The translations under genes were made by a program, and so were the position numbers. The notes under the pieces were generated by a model. It was not told the DNA's origin. It made no database searches and saw only the letters and a program-made list of their open reading frames with translations. 64,000 nucleotides of DNA from Celeribacter persicus (GTDB lineage: Bacteria > Pseudomonadota > Alphaproteobacteria > Rhodobacterales > Rhodobacteraceae). Numbering within the stretch: position 1 is the stretch's first letter; every line of letters starts with the position of its first letter. Below are positions 9,214-16,880 of the stretch, piece by piece. The stretch is from contig NZ_QAOH01000010.1 of assembly GCF_003050785.1 (NCBI RefSeq), positions 1 to 64,000 of the forward strand, written 5' to 3'.

Positions 9214-9933
9214 ATGGCAAAGACGCGCAGGTCAAAGACGAAATCCACCAAACCGGCAGGAGTGTTCCGGCGTTTGCGTCGTCGTGTTTTGCGCGGGGTT
9301 CTGATCGTTTTTGTCCTCCTGACACTTTGGATTCTCTCCTACGGCGTATTTCCCGTTCCGGGGACGTTCTACATGCTGGCCGAAAGCGGGCGTCACGGGC
9401 AGATGGTCGATTACCACTGGACGCCGATGGAGCGGATGTCGCCGCATCTCGCACGCGCGGTCGTCGCCGCAGAGGATGCCAATTTCTGCAATCACTGGGG
9501 GTTCGACCTCGGAGCGATTCGCTCTGCGATTGCCGAGGGTGGCAATCGCGGGGCGTCCACCATTACTCAGCAGACGGTGAAGAATGCCTTTCTCTGGCAT
9601 GGACGCAGTTGGCCGCGCAAGGCGTTGGAAGCTTTGCTCACACCGGTGGTCGAACTAACCTGGAGCAAGAAGCGAATTCTGGAAGTTTACCTCAACATTG
9701 CCGAATTCGATACGGGCGTGTTCGGGGCCGAAGCCGCCGCGCGTCATTATTTCGGGGTTGGCCCTGAGGAACTGACACCGACGCAAGCCGCCCGTCTGGC
9801 CGCGGTCCTGCCCGCACCAAAGTCACGCAATGCGGGCAATCCCGGACCTTTCGTTCGGCAAAGAGCCGCGCAGATCGTCGATGGGGCGGCCACAATCTTG
9901 CGAGACGGGCGTGCATCCTGTTTCGAGGATTGA
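9214..9933 (+). CDS. mtgA: Monofunctional peptidoglycan glycosyltransferase
   Basis: A 239-residue GT51 enzyme that polymerises lipid II into glycan strands at the periplasmic face of the inner membrane. A basic N-terminus is followed by one transmembrane helix (VLIVFVLLTLWILSY, about residues 29-44). The catalytic glutamate is in AAEDANFCNHWGFD (about residue 87), and the second conserved block is GASTITQQTVKNAFLW. No transpeptidase domain is present. ATG 9214 gives the normal MAK-type start, though no good ribosome site is visible; a TTG at 9178 is the alternative. The next gene is an FzlA-like protein, so both may serve division and cell-wall synthesis. Confidence 0.9.
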   Translation: MAKTRRSKTKSTKPAGVFRRLRRRVLRGVLIVFVLLTLWILSYGVFPVPGTFYMLAESGRHGQMVDYHWTPMERMSPHLARAVVAAEDANFCNHWGFDLGAIRSAIAEGGNRGASTITQQTVKNAFLWHGRSWPRKALEALLTPVVELTWSKKRILEVYLNIAEFDTGVFGAEAAARHYFGVGPEELTPTQAARLAAVLPAPKSRNAGNPGPFVRQRAAQIVDGAATILRDGRASCFED

Positions 9934-9982
9934 ACTGCCTCCGGCCTTGCGGCAAGTAGAGAGAAAACCACGAGTAGAGATC

Positions 9983-10648
9983 ATGATCCGCCTATACCAC
10001 GTTCCCCTTTCCCCTTTTTGCCGCAAGGTGCGCCTTTGTCTGGCGGAAAAGAAGATCGAGGTGGAACTGGTCGAGGAGCGCTATTGGGAACAGGACGCGG
10101 ATTTCCTGCGCCGCAATCCGGCGGGCAAGGTGCCGGTGCTGCGCATCGACGACATGCACCTGTCGGAAAGTACGCCGATCTGTGAATATCTTGAGGAACG
10201 CTACCCCAACCCACCTCTGATGCCGAAGGATGCGGAGGGACGTTATGAGGTCCGTCGTCTGGTGTCTTGGTTCGATGACAAGTTTCACAACGAGGTGACG
10301 TCGAAACTTCTGTATGAGCGGGTGAACCGCAAACTTATGAAGACCGGTTACCCGGTGGCGGCCAATGTCAAATCAGGCTCGAAGGCGATCAAATATCACC
10401 TCGATTACATGGCATGGCTTTTGGATCGGCGGCGCTGGCTTGCCGGTGATGCGATGACACTGGCGGATTTCGCTGCCGCGGCGCATCTGTCCGCTTTGGA
10501 CTACATCTCGGATGTGGACTGGAACCGGCACGATGTGGTGAAGGACTGGTACGCCAAGATCAAATCGCGCCCGTCGTTCCGCTCTCTTCTGGCGGATCAG
10601 GTGTCGGGCTTTCCGCCACCGGCGCATTACACGGATCTCGATTTCTAA
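9983..10648 (+). CDS. fzlA: GST-fold protein, probable FzlA-like FtsZ-binding division factor
   Basis: A 221-residue protein with an N-terminal thioredoxin-like domain (YHVPLSPFCRKVRLCLAEKK; NPAGKVPVL; SESTPICEYLEERYP) and a C-terminal helical GST domain (WLAGDAMTLADFAAAAHLSALDY). It ends with PPPAHYTDLDF. From memory, the alphaproteobacterial FzlA proteins, GST homologues that bind and curve FtsZ filaments and influence septal wall synthesis, share such an acidic-aromatic C-terminal tail, important for their function. A plain glutathione S-transferase is the alternative. ATG 9983 is where the GST fold begins; upstream frame belongs to mtgA sequence. The neighbouring mtgA supports a wall or division role. 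Confidence 0.6.
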   Translation: MIRLYHVPLSPFCRKVRLCLAEKKIEVELVEERYWEQDADFLRRNPAGKVPVLRIDDMHLSESTPICEYLEERYPNPPLMPKDAEGRYEVRRLVSWFDDKFHNEVTSKLLYERVNRKLMKTGYPVAANVKSGSKAIKYHLDYMAWLLDRRRWLAGDAMTLADFAAAAHLSALDYISDVDWNRHDVVKDWYAKIKSRPSFRSLLADQVSGFPPPAHYTDLDF

Positions 10649-10735
10649 GAGCGGGCGTCGCGGGGGCTGTCTACCCCCCTTGCCCTCTGGGCAATTCCCC
10701 CCGAGGATATTTCCGGACAAAAGAAAGGGCTTCGT

Positions 10736-11776
10736 TTGGCCGGGTTGCATAAGGAAACTGTGCGTGCGCGGGCTTTGGAGGAAGGTTTCTCCAAGGCTTC
10801 TTTCGGACGTCCGGAAATTCCCGGTGCCATGGAGCATTTGCAGAATTTTGTCGCCGAGGGACGGCATGGCCAGATGGGGTGGATGGCAGAGCGTATGAAC
10901 TGGCGGGGCGATCCCGCCGCGCTTTGGCCGGAGGCGAAATCGGTGATCATGTTGGCGGAGGCCTATACGCCGGACGATGACCCTATGGAGGCTATAAACA
11001 GACCCGAATCCGGCGCAATTTCGGTCTATGCCCGCAATCGTGACTATCATGACATCGTCAAGAAGCGGCTCAAGCGACTGGGGCGCTGGTTGATTGAGCA
11101 GGCGGGGGAAGGGACGGAGATCAAGGTTTTCGTCGATACCGCGCCGGTGATGGAGAAACCCTTGGCGGCGCAGTCCGGGCTCGGGTGGCAGGGCAAACAC
11201 ACTAATCTCTTGTCGCGCGATCTGGGCAACTGGTTTTTCCTTGGAGCGATCTTCACGACCCATGATTTCGACCCTGATCCTGCGGAAAAAGAACATTGTG
11301 GATCGTGCCGGGCCTGTCTCGATGCCTGTCCGACGGACGCTTTTCCGGCGCCTTTCCAACTCGATGCGCGGCGCTGCATTTCCTATCTGACCATCGAGCA
11401 TCACGGGCCTGTGGACGAAGAGCTGCGCGCCCGGATGGGAAACCGGATTTACGGGTGTGACGATTGTCTGGCGGCTTGTCCCTGGAACAAGTTTGCGGTG
11501 ACGGCCAAAGAGATGCGGTTCGCGGCACGCGAGGATTTGATCTCTCCGCCTCTGGACGAACTTGCCTTATTGGACGATGCGGGATTTCGGGAGAAGTTTT
11601 CCGGTTCTCCGATCAAACGGATCGGACGGGATCGGTTTGTGCGCAATGTGCTTTATGCCATTGGCAATTCCGGAGCACCCGCATTGCGTGACGTAGCGGC
11701 AGCGTTGTGCGAGGATGCCGACCCGGTCGTGCGGGACGCAGCCCGATGGGCGGTTGCGCGACTGACGGGAGAATGA
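10736..11776 (+). CDS. queG: tRNA epoxyqueuosine(34) reductase
   Basis: A 346-residue cobalamin-dependent iron-sulfur enzyme that reduces epoxyqueuosine to queuosine in the wobble position of tRNAs for Tyr, His, Asn and Asp. Two ferredoxin-like cluster motifs are visible: [12 protein letters not shown] (about residues 186-197) and [11 protein letters not shown] (about 240-250). The segment [20 protein letters not shown] is a conserved cofactor-site block. The C-terminus has the short HEAT-like repeat ([20 protein letters not shown]). The start is taken as TTG 10736 because AAAGGG lies seven bases upstream and the frame is otherwise without a good ATG; this non-AUG start is an inference. Confidence 0.92.
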   Translation: MAGLHKETVRARALEEGFSKASFGRPEIPGAMEHLQNFVAEGRHGQMGWMAERMNWRGDPAALWPEAKSVIMLAEAYTPDDDPMEAINRPESGAISVYARNRDYHDIVKKRLKRLGRWLIEQAGEGTEIKVFVDTAPVMEKPLAAQSGLGWQGKHTNLLSRDLGNWFFLGAIFTTHDFDPDPAEKEHCGSCRACLDACPTDAFPAPFQLDARRCISYLTIEHHGPVDEELRARMGNRIYGCDDCLAACPWNKFAVTAKEMRFAAREDLISPPLDELALLDDAGFREKFSGSPIKRIGRDRFVRNVLYAIGNSGAPALRDVAAALCEDADPVVRDAARWAVARLTGE

Positions 11777-11812
11777 GACACAGGCGTATCCTCACCTGAC
11801 AGGAGAACCGCC

Positions 11813-12730
11813 ATGCAGCCGTTTCGCGGCATTGGCCTTAAACTCGCTTCCGTGATCTGTTTCGTCATCATGGCGGCGCTGGTGAAGGCGGCGAGTGATG
11901 AGGTGCCTGCCGGTGAGGCAGTGTTTTTCCGCTCCTTTTTTGCCTTGCCGATTATTTTCATCTGGCTTGCCGGGCGCGGAGAGTTTCGGCAGGGACTCAA
12001 GGTCAAGTCGCCGATGGGGCATCTTTGGCGTGGGTTGATCGGGGCGAGTGCTATGTTTCTCAACTTCGCGGCTCTGGCGCTTTTGCCGCTGCCCGAGGCG
12101 ACGGTGATCGGCTATGCCTCTCCTCTGCTTCTGGTGATTTTCGCGGCGATGTTCGCGGGTGAGAATGTTCGTCTGTTTCGGTTTACTGCCGTGTTTGCAG
12201 GGCTGATCGGGGTGATCATCGTCCTTGCGCCGCGTATGACGGTTCTGCATGGCGCACCGGATCCCAAGGAGCAGTTTGGGGCCATGATGGCGCTGGGCGG
12301 GGCCTGTCTTGCCGCCATCGTGCAATTGCATGTGCGCAATATGGTGCGGACGGAGAGCACGACCTCCATCGTGTTCTGGTTCTCGATGTCCTGCACGCTT
12401 GCGGGGTTGTTGACGTTGTTCGTTACGCCATGGGTGATGCCGAGTGGAAAAGTTTTGGTCTTTCTCATTCTTGGCGGGCTGATCGGTGGCGTGGCGCAGG
12501 TGTTCCTGACTTCCTGCTATCGCTATGCCGATGCCTCGCTTCTCGCGCCTTTCGATTATGCCTCGATGATTTTCGCCCTGATCATCGGTTACGCAGTCTT
12601 CGGCGAGGTTCCGACAGGTCCTATGCTCATTGGCGCGTCCATCGTGATTGCTGCGGGTATTGTCATTATCCTGCGGGAACGGACGCTTGGGGTCAGTGCC
12701 GCCAAGCGCAAAAAGGCGGACGCTCTTTAA
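11813..12730 (+). CDS. EamA-family (DMT) inner-membrane transporter
   Basis: A 305-residue protein with about ten hydrophobic segments arranged as two similar halves, the layout of drug/metabolite transporters of the EamA/RhaT type. The first half carries the typical FFRSFFALP and LLPLPEATVIGYASPL blocks; the second carries ADASLLAPFDYASMIFALIIGYAVFGE. Substrate cannot be told from sequence; relatives export amino acids or other metabolites. ATG 11813 is preceded by AGGAG at a good distance. It starts 36 bases after queG and may be co-transcribed. The protein ends in a lysine-rich cytoplasmic tail. Confidence 0.85.
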   Translation: MQPFRGIGLKLASVICFVIMAALVKAASDEVPAGEAVFFRSFFALPIIFIWLAGRGEFRQGLKVKSPMGHLWRGLIGASAMFLNFAALALLPLPEATVIGYASPLLLVIFAAMFAGENVRLFRFTAVFAGLIGVIIVLAPRMTVLHGAPDPKEQFGAMMALGGACLAAIVQLHVRNMVRTESTTSIVFWFSMSCTLAGLLTLFVTPWVMPSGKVLVFLILGGLIGGVAQVFLTSCYRYADASLLAPFDYASMIFALIIGYAVFGEVPTGPMLIGASIVIAAGIVIILRERTLGVSAAKRKKADAL

Positions 12731-12747
12731 CTTAACATGTCAGGCTT

Positions 12748-13248
12748 TTAATCCATCACATGTCGCCAGAACCCGTCGCGATTGAGCTGGGCGCGGCGTT
12801 CCTGTTCCTGCTCGACGGCTCTGCGTTGTGCGACGACCATGCGTTCGGCCTGAGTCGCTGCGGCGACACCCGCAGCGGCGCGGGCGATGGGAAAGGGGCC
12901 TATGCGGCTTTCTCCGACGAGATAGGTGACATTGACACCGCTACTGCCGGGAATGGAGCGGAATTTGACCTGAACCTCGGCCTCCATGCGGGCAAAGGCG
13001 GTTTCCAGCGCGGTCCTGTACTGGTCCTTGGTCGTGGTTGCCTTTGTCTCGGCACCAATGTCGACCACGGCGATGATCAGGCTTTTGTTTTCGAGCTGAC
13101 CGGCCTCGGTCAGGCGCTCGACGGTGATGCCGAGCGGTCGCAGGGACGGGTTCTGCGTGATGAAATAGGCAGTCAGTGCCAGAATGGCCGGTGTTACGAT
13201 GAACACCGTGATCAGGGTAATGACGATGGTGTCTTTTTTCGAGACCAC
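12748..13248 (-). CDS. Membrane-anchored protein of unknown function
   Basis: A 166-residue protein I do not recognise. After MVSKKDT comes one transmembrane helix (IVITLITVFIVTPAILALTAYFI, residues about 8-30), then a mixed alpha/beta region of about 100 residues and a charged, alanine/arginine-rich C-terminal helix (residues about 125-160). It is probably anchored in the inner membrane with the bulk outside the cytoplasm. The start is GTG 13248, supported by AGGAGG five bases upstream. It faces the EamA gene convergently with 17 bases between stops, and lies downstream of ilvE beyond a palindromic region. Confidence 0.65.
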   Translation of the reverse strand: MVSKKDTIVITLITVFIVTPAILALTAYFITQNPSLRPLGITVERLTEAGQLENKSLIIAVVDIGAETKATTTKDQYRTALETAFARMEAEVQVKFRSIPGSSGVNVTYLVGESRIGPFPIARAAAGVAAATQAERMVVAQRRAVEQEQERRAQLNRDGFWRHVMD

Positions 13249-13302
13249 GGGAACCTCCTGCCAATCGCGTGGACGCAGATTGGCAGAAAGCTCTTATTTC
13301 CC

Positions 13303-13424
13303 GGTTAAAGCGTTCCGCCAAAAAACTGAGACACAGCTTTTGGCGGAACGCAGTGCGGGATATGAGTGTTGTACGCACCTCGCCTTTATCTGATAGCTCA
13401 GGTTAAAGGCGTGACGCTTTAATA
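13303..13424. repeat. Palindrome-rich intergenic element with inverted ends
   Basis: A perfect 14-bp inverted repeat, GCGTTCCGCCAAAA (13310-13323) and TTTTGGCGGAACGC (13338-13351), has a 14-base loop. A second perfect 8-bp inverted repeat, CGCCTTTA (13381-13388) and TAAAGGCG (13404-13411), follows. The outer edges are themselves related in inverted orientation: TTAAAGCGTTCCGCC at 13305-13319 and, on the minus strand, TTAAAGCGTCACGCC ending at 13422. The layout fits a mobile palindromic or MITE-like repeat, and could also terminate ilvE transcription. Confidence 0.5.
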
Positions 13425-14294
13425 TCAGCTGCGCACCAGCTTTTCGTAATCTTCGGAAATTTCGCGGGTGAGTGCGCCGACCTCGAAGGTGTAATCGCCG
13501 ATCTGGCCCACAGGCGTCACTTCGGCGGCGGTGCCGGTGAGGAAGCACTGTTCGAAGCCTTCCAGTTCCTCGGGCAGGATGCGACGTTCATGCACGGTCA
13601 CGCCCTTGTCCTTGAGCATGGCGATGACCGTCTGGCGGGTGATGCCGTTGAGGATTGCATCCGGGATCGGGGTATGCACTTCACCGTCCTTGACGAAGAA
13701 AATGTTAGCGCCGGTCGCCTCGGCCACATAACCACGATAGTCCATGAACAGCGCGTCGGAGCAGCCCTTCGCCTCGGCGGCGTGTTTCGACATGGTGCAG
13801 ATCATGTAAAGACCGGCGGCTTTCGCGGCGGTCGGAATGGTTTCCGGGGAAGGGCGTTTCCATTTGGCGATGTCGAGCCTTGCGCCCTTCATCTTGGCAT
13901 CGCCATAATAGGCGCCCCATTCCCAGCCTGCGACGGCCATGCGAACCGGGTTGCGCAGGGCGGAGACGCCCATATCCTCGCCGGCCCCGCGCCAGGCGAC
14001 CACACGTACATAGGCATCGGTCCAACCGTTCGCCTTGAGCATGTCGTATTTCGCCTTCTCGATCTCCTCGACGGAATAGGGGATCGGCATGTCGAGCGCC
14101 TTGCCCGAAGCGATCAGGCGTTCGGAATGTTCCACGGATTTGAAAATCTTGCCATTGTAGCACCGCTCGCCTTCGAACACGGAAGAGGCGTAATGCATGG
14201 CGTGGGTGAGAATATGGACCTTGGCGTCGCGCCAATCGACGAGTTCGCCGTCCATCCAGATGTAGCCGTCGCGATCTTCGTAGCTTCCAGCCAT
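13425..14294 (-). CDS. ilvE: Branched-chain amino acid aminotransferase
   Basis: A 289-residue PLP-dependent fold IV transaminase that interconverts leucine, isoleucine and valine with their 2-oxo acids. The catalytic lysine is in TIPTAAKAAGLY; further family blocks are HYASSVFEGERCY near the N-terminus, GYVAEATGANIFFV and the C-terminal FLTGTAAEVTPV that contacts the cofactor phosphate and substrate. ATG 14294 has AAGGAG six bases upstream; the open frame runs 21 bases further to 14315 without need. Length is normal. It is divergent from petP and followed by the palindromic element at 13303-13424. A second gene of the same pathway, ilvD, lies at 35.6 kb. Confidence 0.93.
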   Translation of the reverse strand: MAGSYEDRDGYIWMDGELVDWRDAKVHILTHAMHYASSVFEGERCYNGKIFKSVEHSERLIASGKALDMPIPYSVEEIEKAKYDMLKANGWTDAYVRVVAWRGAGEDMGVSALRNPVRMAVAGWEWGAYYGDAKMKGARLDIAKWKRPSPETIPTAAKAAGLYMICTMSKHAAEAKGCSDALFMDYRGYVAEATGANIFFVKDGEVHTPIPDAILNGITRQTVIAMLKDKGVTVHERRILPEELEGFEQCFLTGTAAEVTPVGQIGDYTFEVGALTREISEDYEKLVRS

Positions 14295-14428
14295 GGGGCT
14301 CTCCTTTTTCGACATCCCGCTTTCGTGAAGTTGCGCCCAGCGGCGTCAAATGGGATGATTATTGCGTGAAATCCCGGTTTCGCTATCAATTCCGTCTTGG
14401 AATGTCAACAACACTGACTTAAACTGTA

Positions 14429-14439
14429 CGTAATTTACG
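14429..14439. promoter_or_regulatory. Palindrome upstream of petP, candidate MarR-type operator
   Basis: The 11-base palindrome CGTAATTTACG lies 22 bases before the petP start codon in a short AT-rich tract. MarR-type regulators bind such palindromes, often their own promoter. This is a position- and symmetry-based suggestion only. Confidence 0.35.
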
Positions 14440-14461
14440 CATTTCGAGAACGAGGCAGGAT

Positions 14462-14974
14462 ATGGCGGATGGCAAGGCTGGCGGAACCAAGGGTGGGGAA
14501 GCGCTGCTTTTTCTGACGGATGAACAGCTTCGCAAAGGCATCGAGGCGATGTTCTTCGCCTATCGTGGCTTTACGGCAGACCCGGATCGTATTCTCGAAA
14601 AACACGGTTACGGGCGGGCGCATCATCGTGCGCTGCATTTTATTTCCCGTGCGCCGGGGACCAATGTGAACAACCTCCTGGGTATACTGGGAGTGACCAA
14701 GCAATCGCTCAATCGCGTACTCAGAACGCTGATCGAGGACGGTCTGGTGGAAAGCCGGGTGGGTGTGCAGGACAAGCGCGAGCGTCATCTCTATTTGACG
14801 GAGAAGGGTAAAGTGCTGGAAAGTGAGATTGCGGAGGTGCAGCGGGCGCGGATGCGAGCGGCTTACCGCGAGGCGGGGCATGAGGCGGTGTCGGGATTCC
14901 GGCAAGTGCTTGAGGCGATGATGGACCCGGATCAGGCGGCATTTTTCAATGCGCTGTCCGGGAAGGAGGAGTAG
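14462..14974 (+). CDS. petP: MarR-family transcriptional regulator PetP
   Basis: A 170-residue regulator with the MarR winged-helix domain: the recognition region TNVNNLLGILGVTKQSLNRVLRTL splits at residues about 64-87 and the wing follows at VGVQDKRERHLYLTEKG. It sits directly upstream of an OmpR-type response regulator with one base between them, which is the petP-petR arrangement known from Rhodobacter, where the pair is needed for cytochrome bc1 (petABC) expression. ATG 14462 has GAGG about eight bases upstream. In R. capsulatus the pair lies next to petABC; here petABC is about 13 kb away. The assignment to PetP rests on domain plus neighbour. Confidence 0.8.
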   Translation: MADGKAGGTKGGEALLFLTDEQLRKGIEAMFFAYRGFTADPDRILEKHGYGRAHHRALHFISRAPGTNVNNLLGILGVTKQSLNRVLRTLIEDGLVESRVGVQDKRERHLYLTEKGKVLESEIAEVQRARMRAAYREAGHEAVSGFRQVLEAMMDPDQAAFFNALSGKEE

Positions 14975-14975
14975 G

Positions 14976-15674
14976 TTGGGCGGTGAAATCCACCTTCTGA
15001 TTGTCGATGACGACGAGCGGATCAGAGGTTTGTTGCAGAAATTTTTGATCCGTCATGGATTTTGTGTGACGGCCGCGCGTGATGCGGCCCATGCGCGGCG
15101 GCTTCTGGCGGGGCTGGAGTTTGATCTTATCGTGCTGGACGTGATGATGCCGGGGGAGGACGGGATCACCCTGACGCGCGATCTGCGCAAGACCCTGTCC
15201 ACGCCGATCTTGCTTTTGACCGCCAAGGGCGAGACGGAGGACAGGATCGCCGGGCTTGAGGCCGGGGCGGATGATTACCTGTCGAAACCGTTTGAGCCGA
15301 AAGAGCTTCTTTTGCGGATCAACGCGGTGTTGCGCCGGATGCCTCAGATGGAGCAAGCGGAAGCGGGGCCGAAATATCTGCATCTCGGGCGCTTCCGCTA
15401 CGATGTCGAACGTGGCGAGCTTTGGGAAGGAGATCAGATCGTGCGCCTGACCGGGACTGAGGCACAGCTCATGAAGATTTTCGTGACCTCAGTGGGCGAA
15501 CCTGTCACGCGAAGTGAATTGGTGGAGCGCCTCGGACGCGACGGCGATCAGGCACAGGAGCGAGCCGTCGATGTCCAGATCACCCGCCTGCGCCGCAAGC
15601 TCGAAGACGATCCGCGCCAGCCGCGTTATCTGCAAACCGTGCGGGGTGCTGGCTATATGCTGACGCCGGAATGA
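14976..15674 (+). CDS. petR: OmpR-family response regulator PetR
   Basis: A 232-residue two-domain response regulator. The receiver domain shows the acidic pocket LLIVDDDERI, the phospho-acceptor aspartate in VLDVMMPGEDG (about residue 55) and the lysine in YLSKPFEPKELL. The C-terminal OmpR/PhoB winged helix (about residues 130-230) ends with ERAVDVQITRLRRKLEDDP and VRGAGYML. The start is TTG 14976, with AAGGAGG six bases upstream and only one base after the petP stop; an ATG at 14949 would lie inside petP. No histidine kinase is adjacent. In Rhodobacter PetR is required for bc1 expression and possibly acts with PetP. Confidence 0.88.
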   Translation: MGGEIHLLIVDDDERIRGLLQKFLIRHGFCVTAARDAAHARRLLAGLEFDLIVLDVMMPGEDGITLTRDLRKTLSTPILLLTAKGETEDRIAGLEAGADDYLSKPFEPKELLLRINAVLRRMPQMEQAEAGPKYLHLGRFRYDVERGELWEGDQIVRLTGTEAQLMKIFVTSVGEPVTRSELVERLGRDGDQAQERAVDVQITRLRRKLEDDPRQPRYLQTVRGAGYMLTPE

Positions 15675-15757
15675 CCCCGGTGTGATGCGGTAAAGTCAAA
15701 CTGGCCTTTCCCGCCGGTTTTCCTATATGCAGTGAGGGAAGCATTCGGGAGAGTCAC

Positions 15758-16000
15758 ATGAGCGATACGCCGGTCAGCGAAATGTCCTTTGAAACCGCCA
15801 TGGCGGAGTTGAACGAGGTTGTGAGCAAGCTCGAACGTGGGGACGTGGCGCTTGAGGACAGCATTGCGCTTTACGAGCGCGGCGCGGCGCTTAAGGCGCA
15901 TTGCGAAGCCAAGCTCAAGGATGCCGAGGAAAAGGTCGAAAAGATCACCATCGGTCCCGATGGACAGGCCAAGGGCGTGACCAAGGCTGAAGGTATCTGA
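15758..16000 (+). CDS. xseB: Exodeoxyribonuclease VII small subunit
   Basis: An 80-residue, mostly helical, acidic protein. The family signature SFETAMAELNEVVSKLERGD followed by LEDSIALYERGAALKAHCE is present. It is the small subunit that coats the XseA large subunit in the nuclease that degrades single-stranded DNA. ATG 15758 is preceded by GGGAGAG. Its stop overlaps the ispA start (TGATG), so it is translationally coupled; xseB-ispA-dxs is a common bacterial operon. xseA is not in the window. Confidence 0.93.
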   Translation: MSDTPVSEMSFETAMAELNEVVSKLERGDVALEDSIALYERGAALKAHCEAKLKDAEEKVEKITIGPDGQAKGVTKAEGI

Positions 16001-16866
16001 TGCAAGATGATCTGGCGCGTTGCAAGGCGGCTGTGTCCGCCTGTTTCGACACTGTTCTGGCACCGCTTGGCACCATGCCGGTCGAGGAGGGAATGCGTTA
16101 CGCGCTTGACGGTGGAAAGCGGCTGCGTGCGTTTCTGGTGATGGAAGGCGCGGCGCTTCATGGCATTGCACCTGCGCAATCCGTCTGGGCCGCCGCCGCG
16201 ATTGAGGCTTTGCATGCCTACAGCCTTGTGCATGACGATCTGCCCTGCATGGACGACGACGATTTGCGCCGTGGCCAGCCGACGGTGCATAAACGCTGGG
16301 ATGAGGCGACAGCGGTGCTTGTGGGCGATGCGTTGCAAACCCTGGCTTTCGAGCTTTTGACCCGGCCAGAACTGGGTGTATCCAGCCAGATTCGGGTCGA
16401 ACTGATCGCCTCACTGGCGCGGTCTTCCGGCGTGCAGGGCATGGTGTTGGGGCAGGCACAGGATATTGCGGCGGAAACCTCGGCCACGCCTCTGAGCCTC
16501 GAAGAGATCACCGTATTGCAGGGCAACAAGACCGGTGCGCTGATCGAATGGTCGGCGCGTGCAGGCGCGATCATGGCCGGTGCCGATCCCGAACCGCTCG
16601 GGACCTATGCCAGAGCGCTGGGCCTCGCCTTTCAGATTCAGGATGACATTCTTGATGTCGAGGGCGATGTGGAGAAAACCGGCAAAGCCGTGGGCAAGGA
16701 TGCCGATGCGGGCAAGGCCACCTTTGTGTCGCTTCTGGGTCTTGAGGGTGCGAAAACGCGGGCGCGGTCGCTGGTCGATGAGGCTTGTGCGGCACTGAGC
16801 CCCTATGGAACCCGTGCGGAACCCTTGCGGGATGTGGCCCGCTTCGTTATTTCGCGGGAAACCTGA
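16000..16866 (+). CDS. ispA: Farnesyl diphosphate synthase (polyprenyl synthetase)
   Basis: A 288-residue class I prenyltransferase that condenses isopentenyl diphosphate with dimethylallyl and geranyl diphosphate to give farnesyl diphosphate. The first aspartate-rich motif is [15 protein letters not shown] (about residues 79-93) and the second is QIQDDILD (about 211-218), with GGKRLRAFL near the N-terminus binding the allylic pyrophosphate. Length is typical. It lies between xseB (overlap of one base) and dxs (14 bases), so substrate supply and chain elongation genes share one transcript. Confidence 0.93.
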   Translation: MQDDLARCKAAVSACFDTVLAPLGTMPVEEGMRYALDGGKRLRAFLVMEGAALHGIAPAQSVWAAAAIEALHAYSLVHDDLPCMDDDDLRRGQPTVHKRWDEATAVLVGDALQTLAFELLTRPELGVSSQIRVELIASLARSSGVQGMVLGQAQDIAAETSATPLSLEEITVLQGNKTGALIEWSARAGAIMAGADPEPLGTYARALGLAFQIQDDILDVEGDVEKTGKAVGKDADAGKATFVSLLGLEGAKTRARSLVDEACAALSPYGTRAEPLRDVARFVISRET

Positions 16867-16880
16867 GAAAGCGAGACGCT

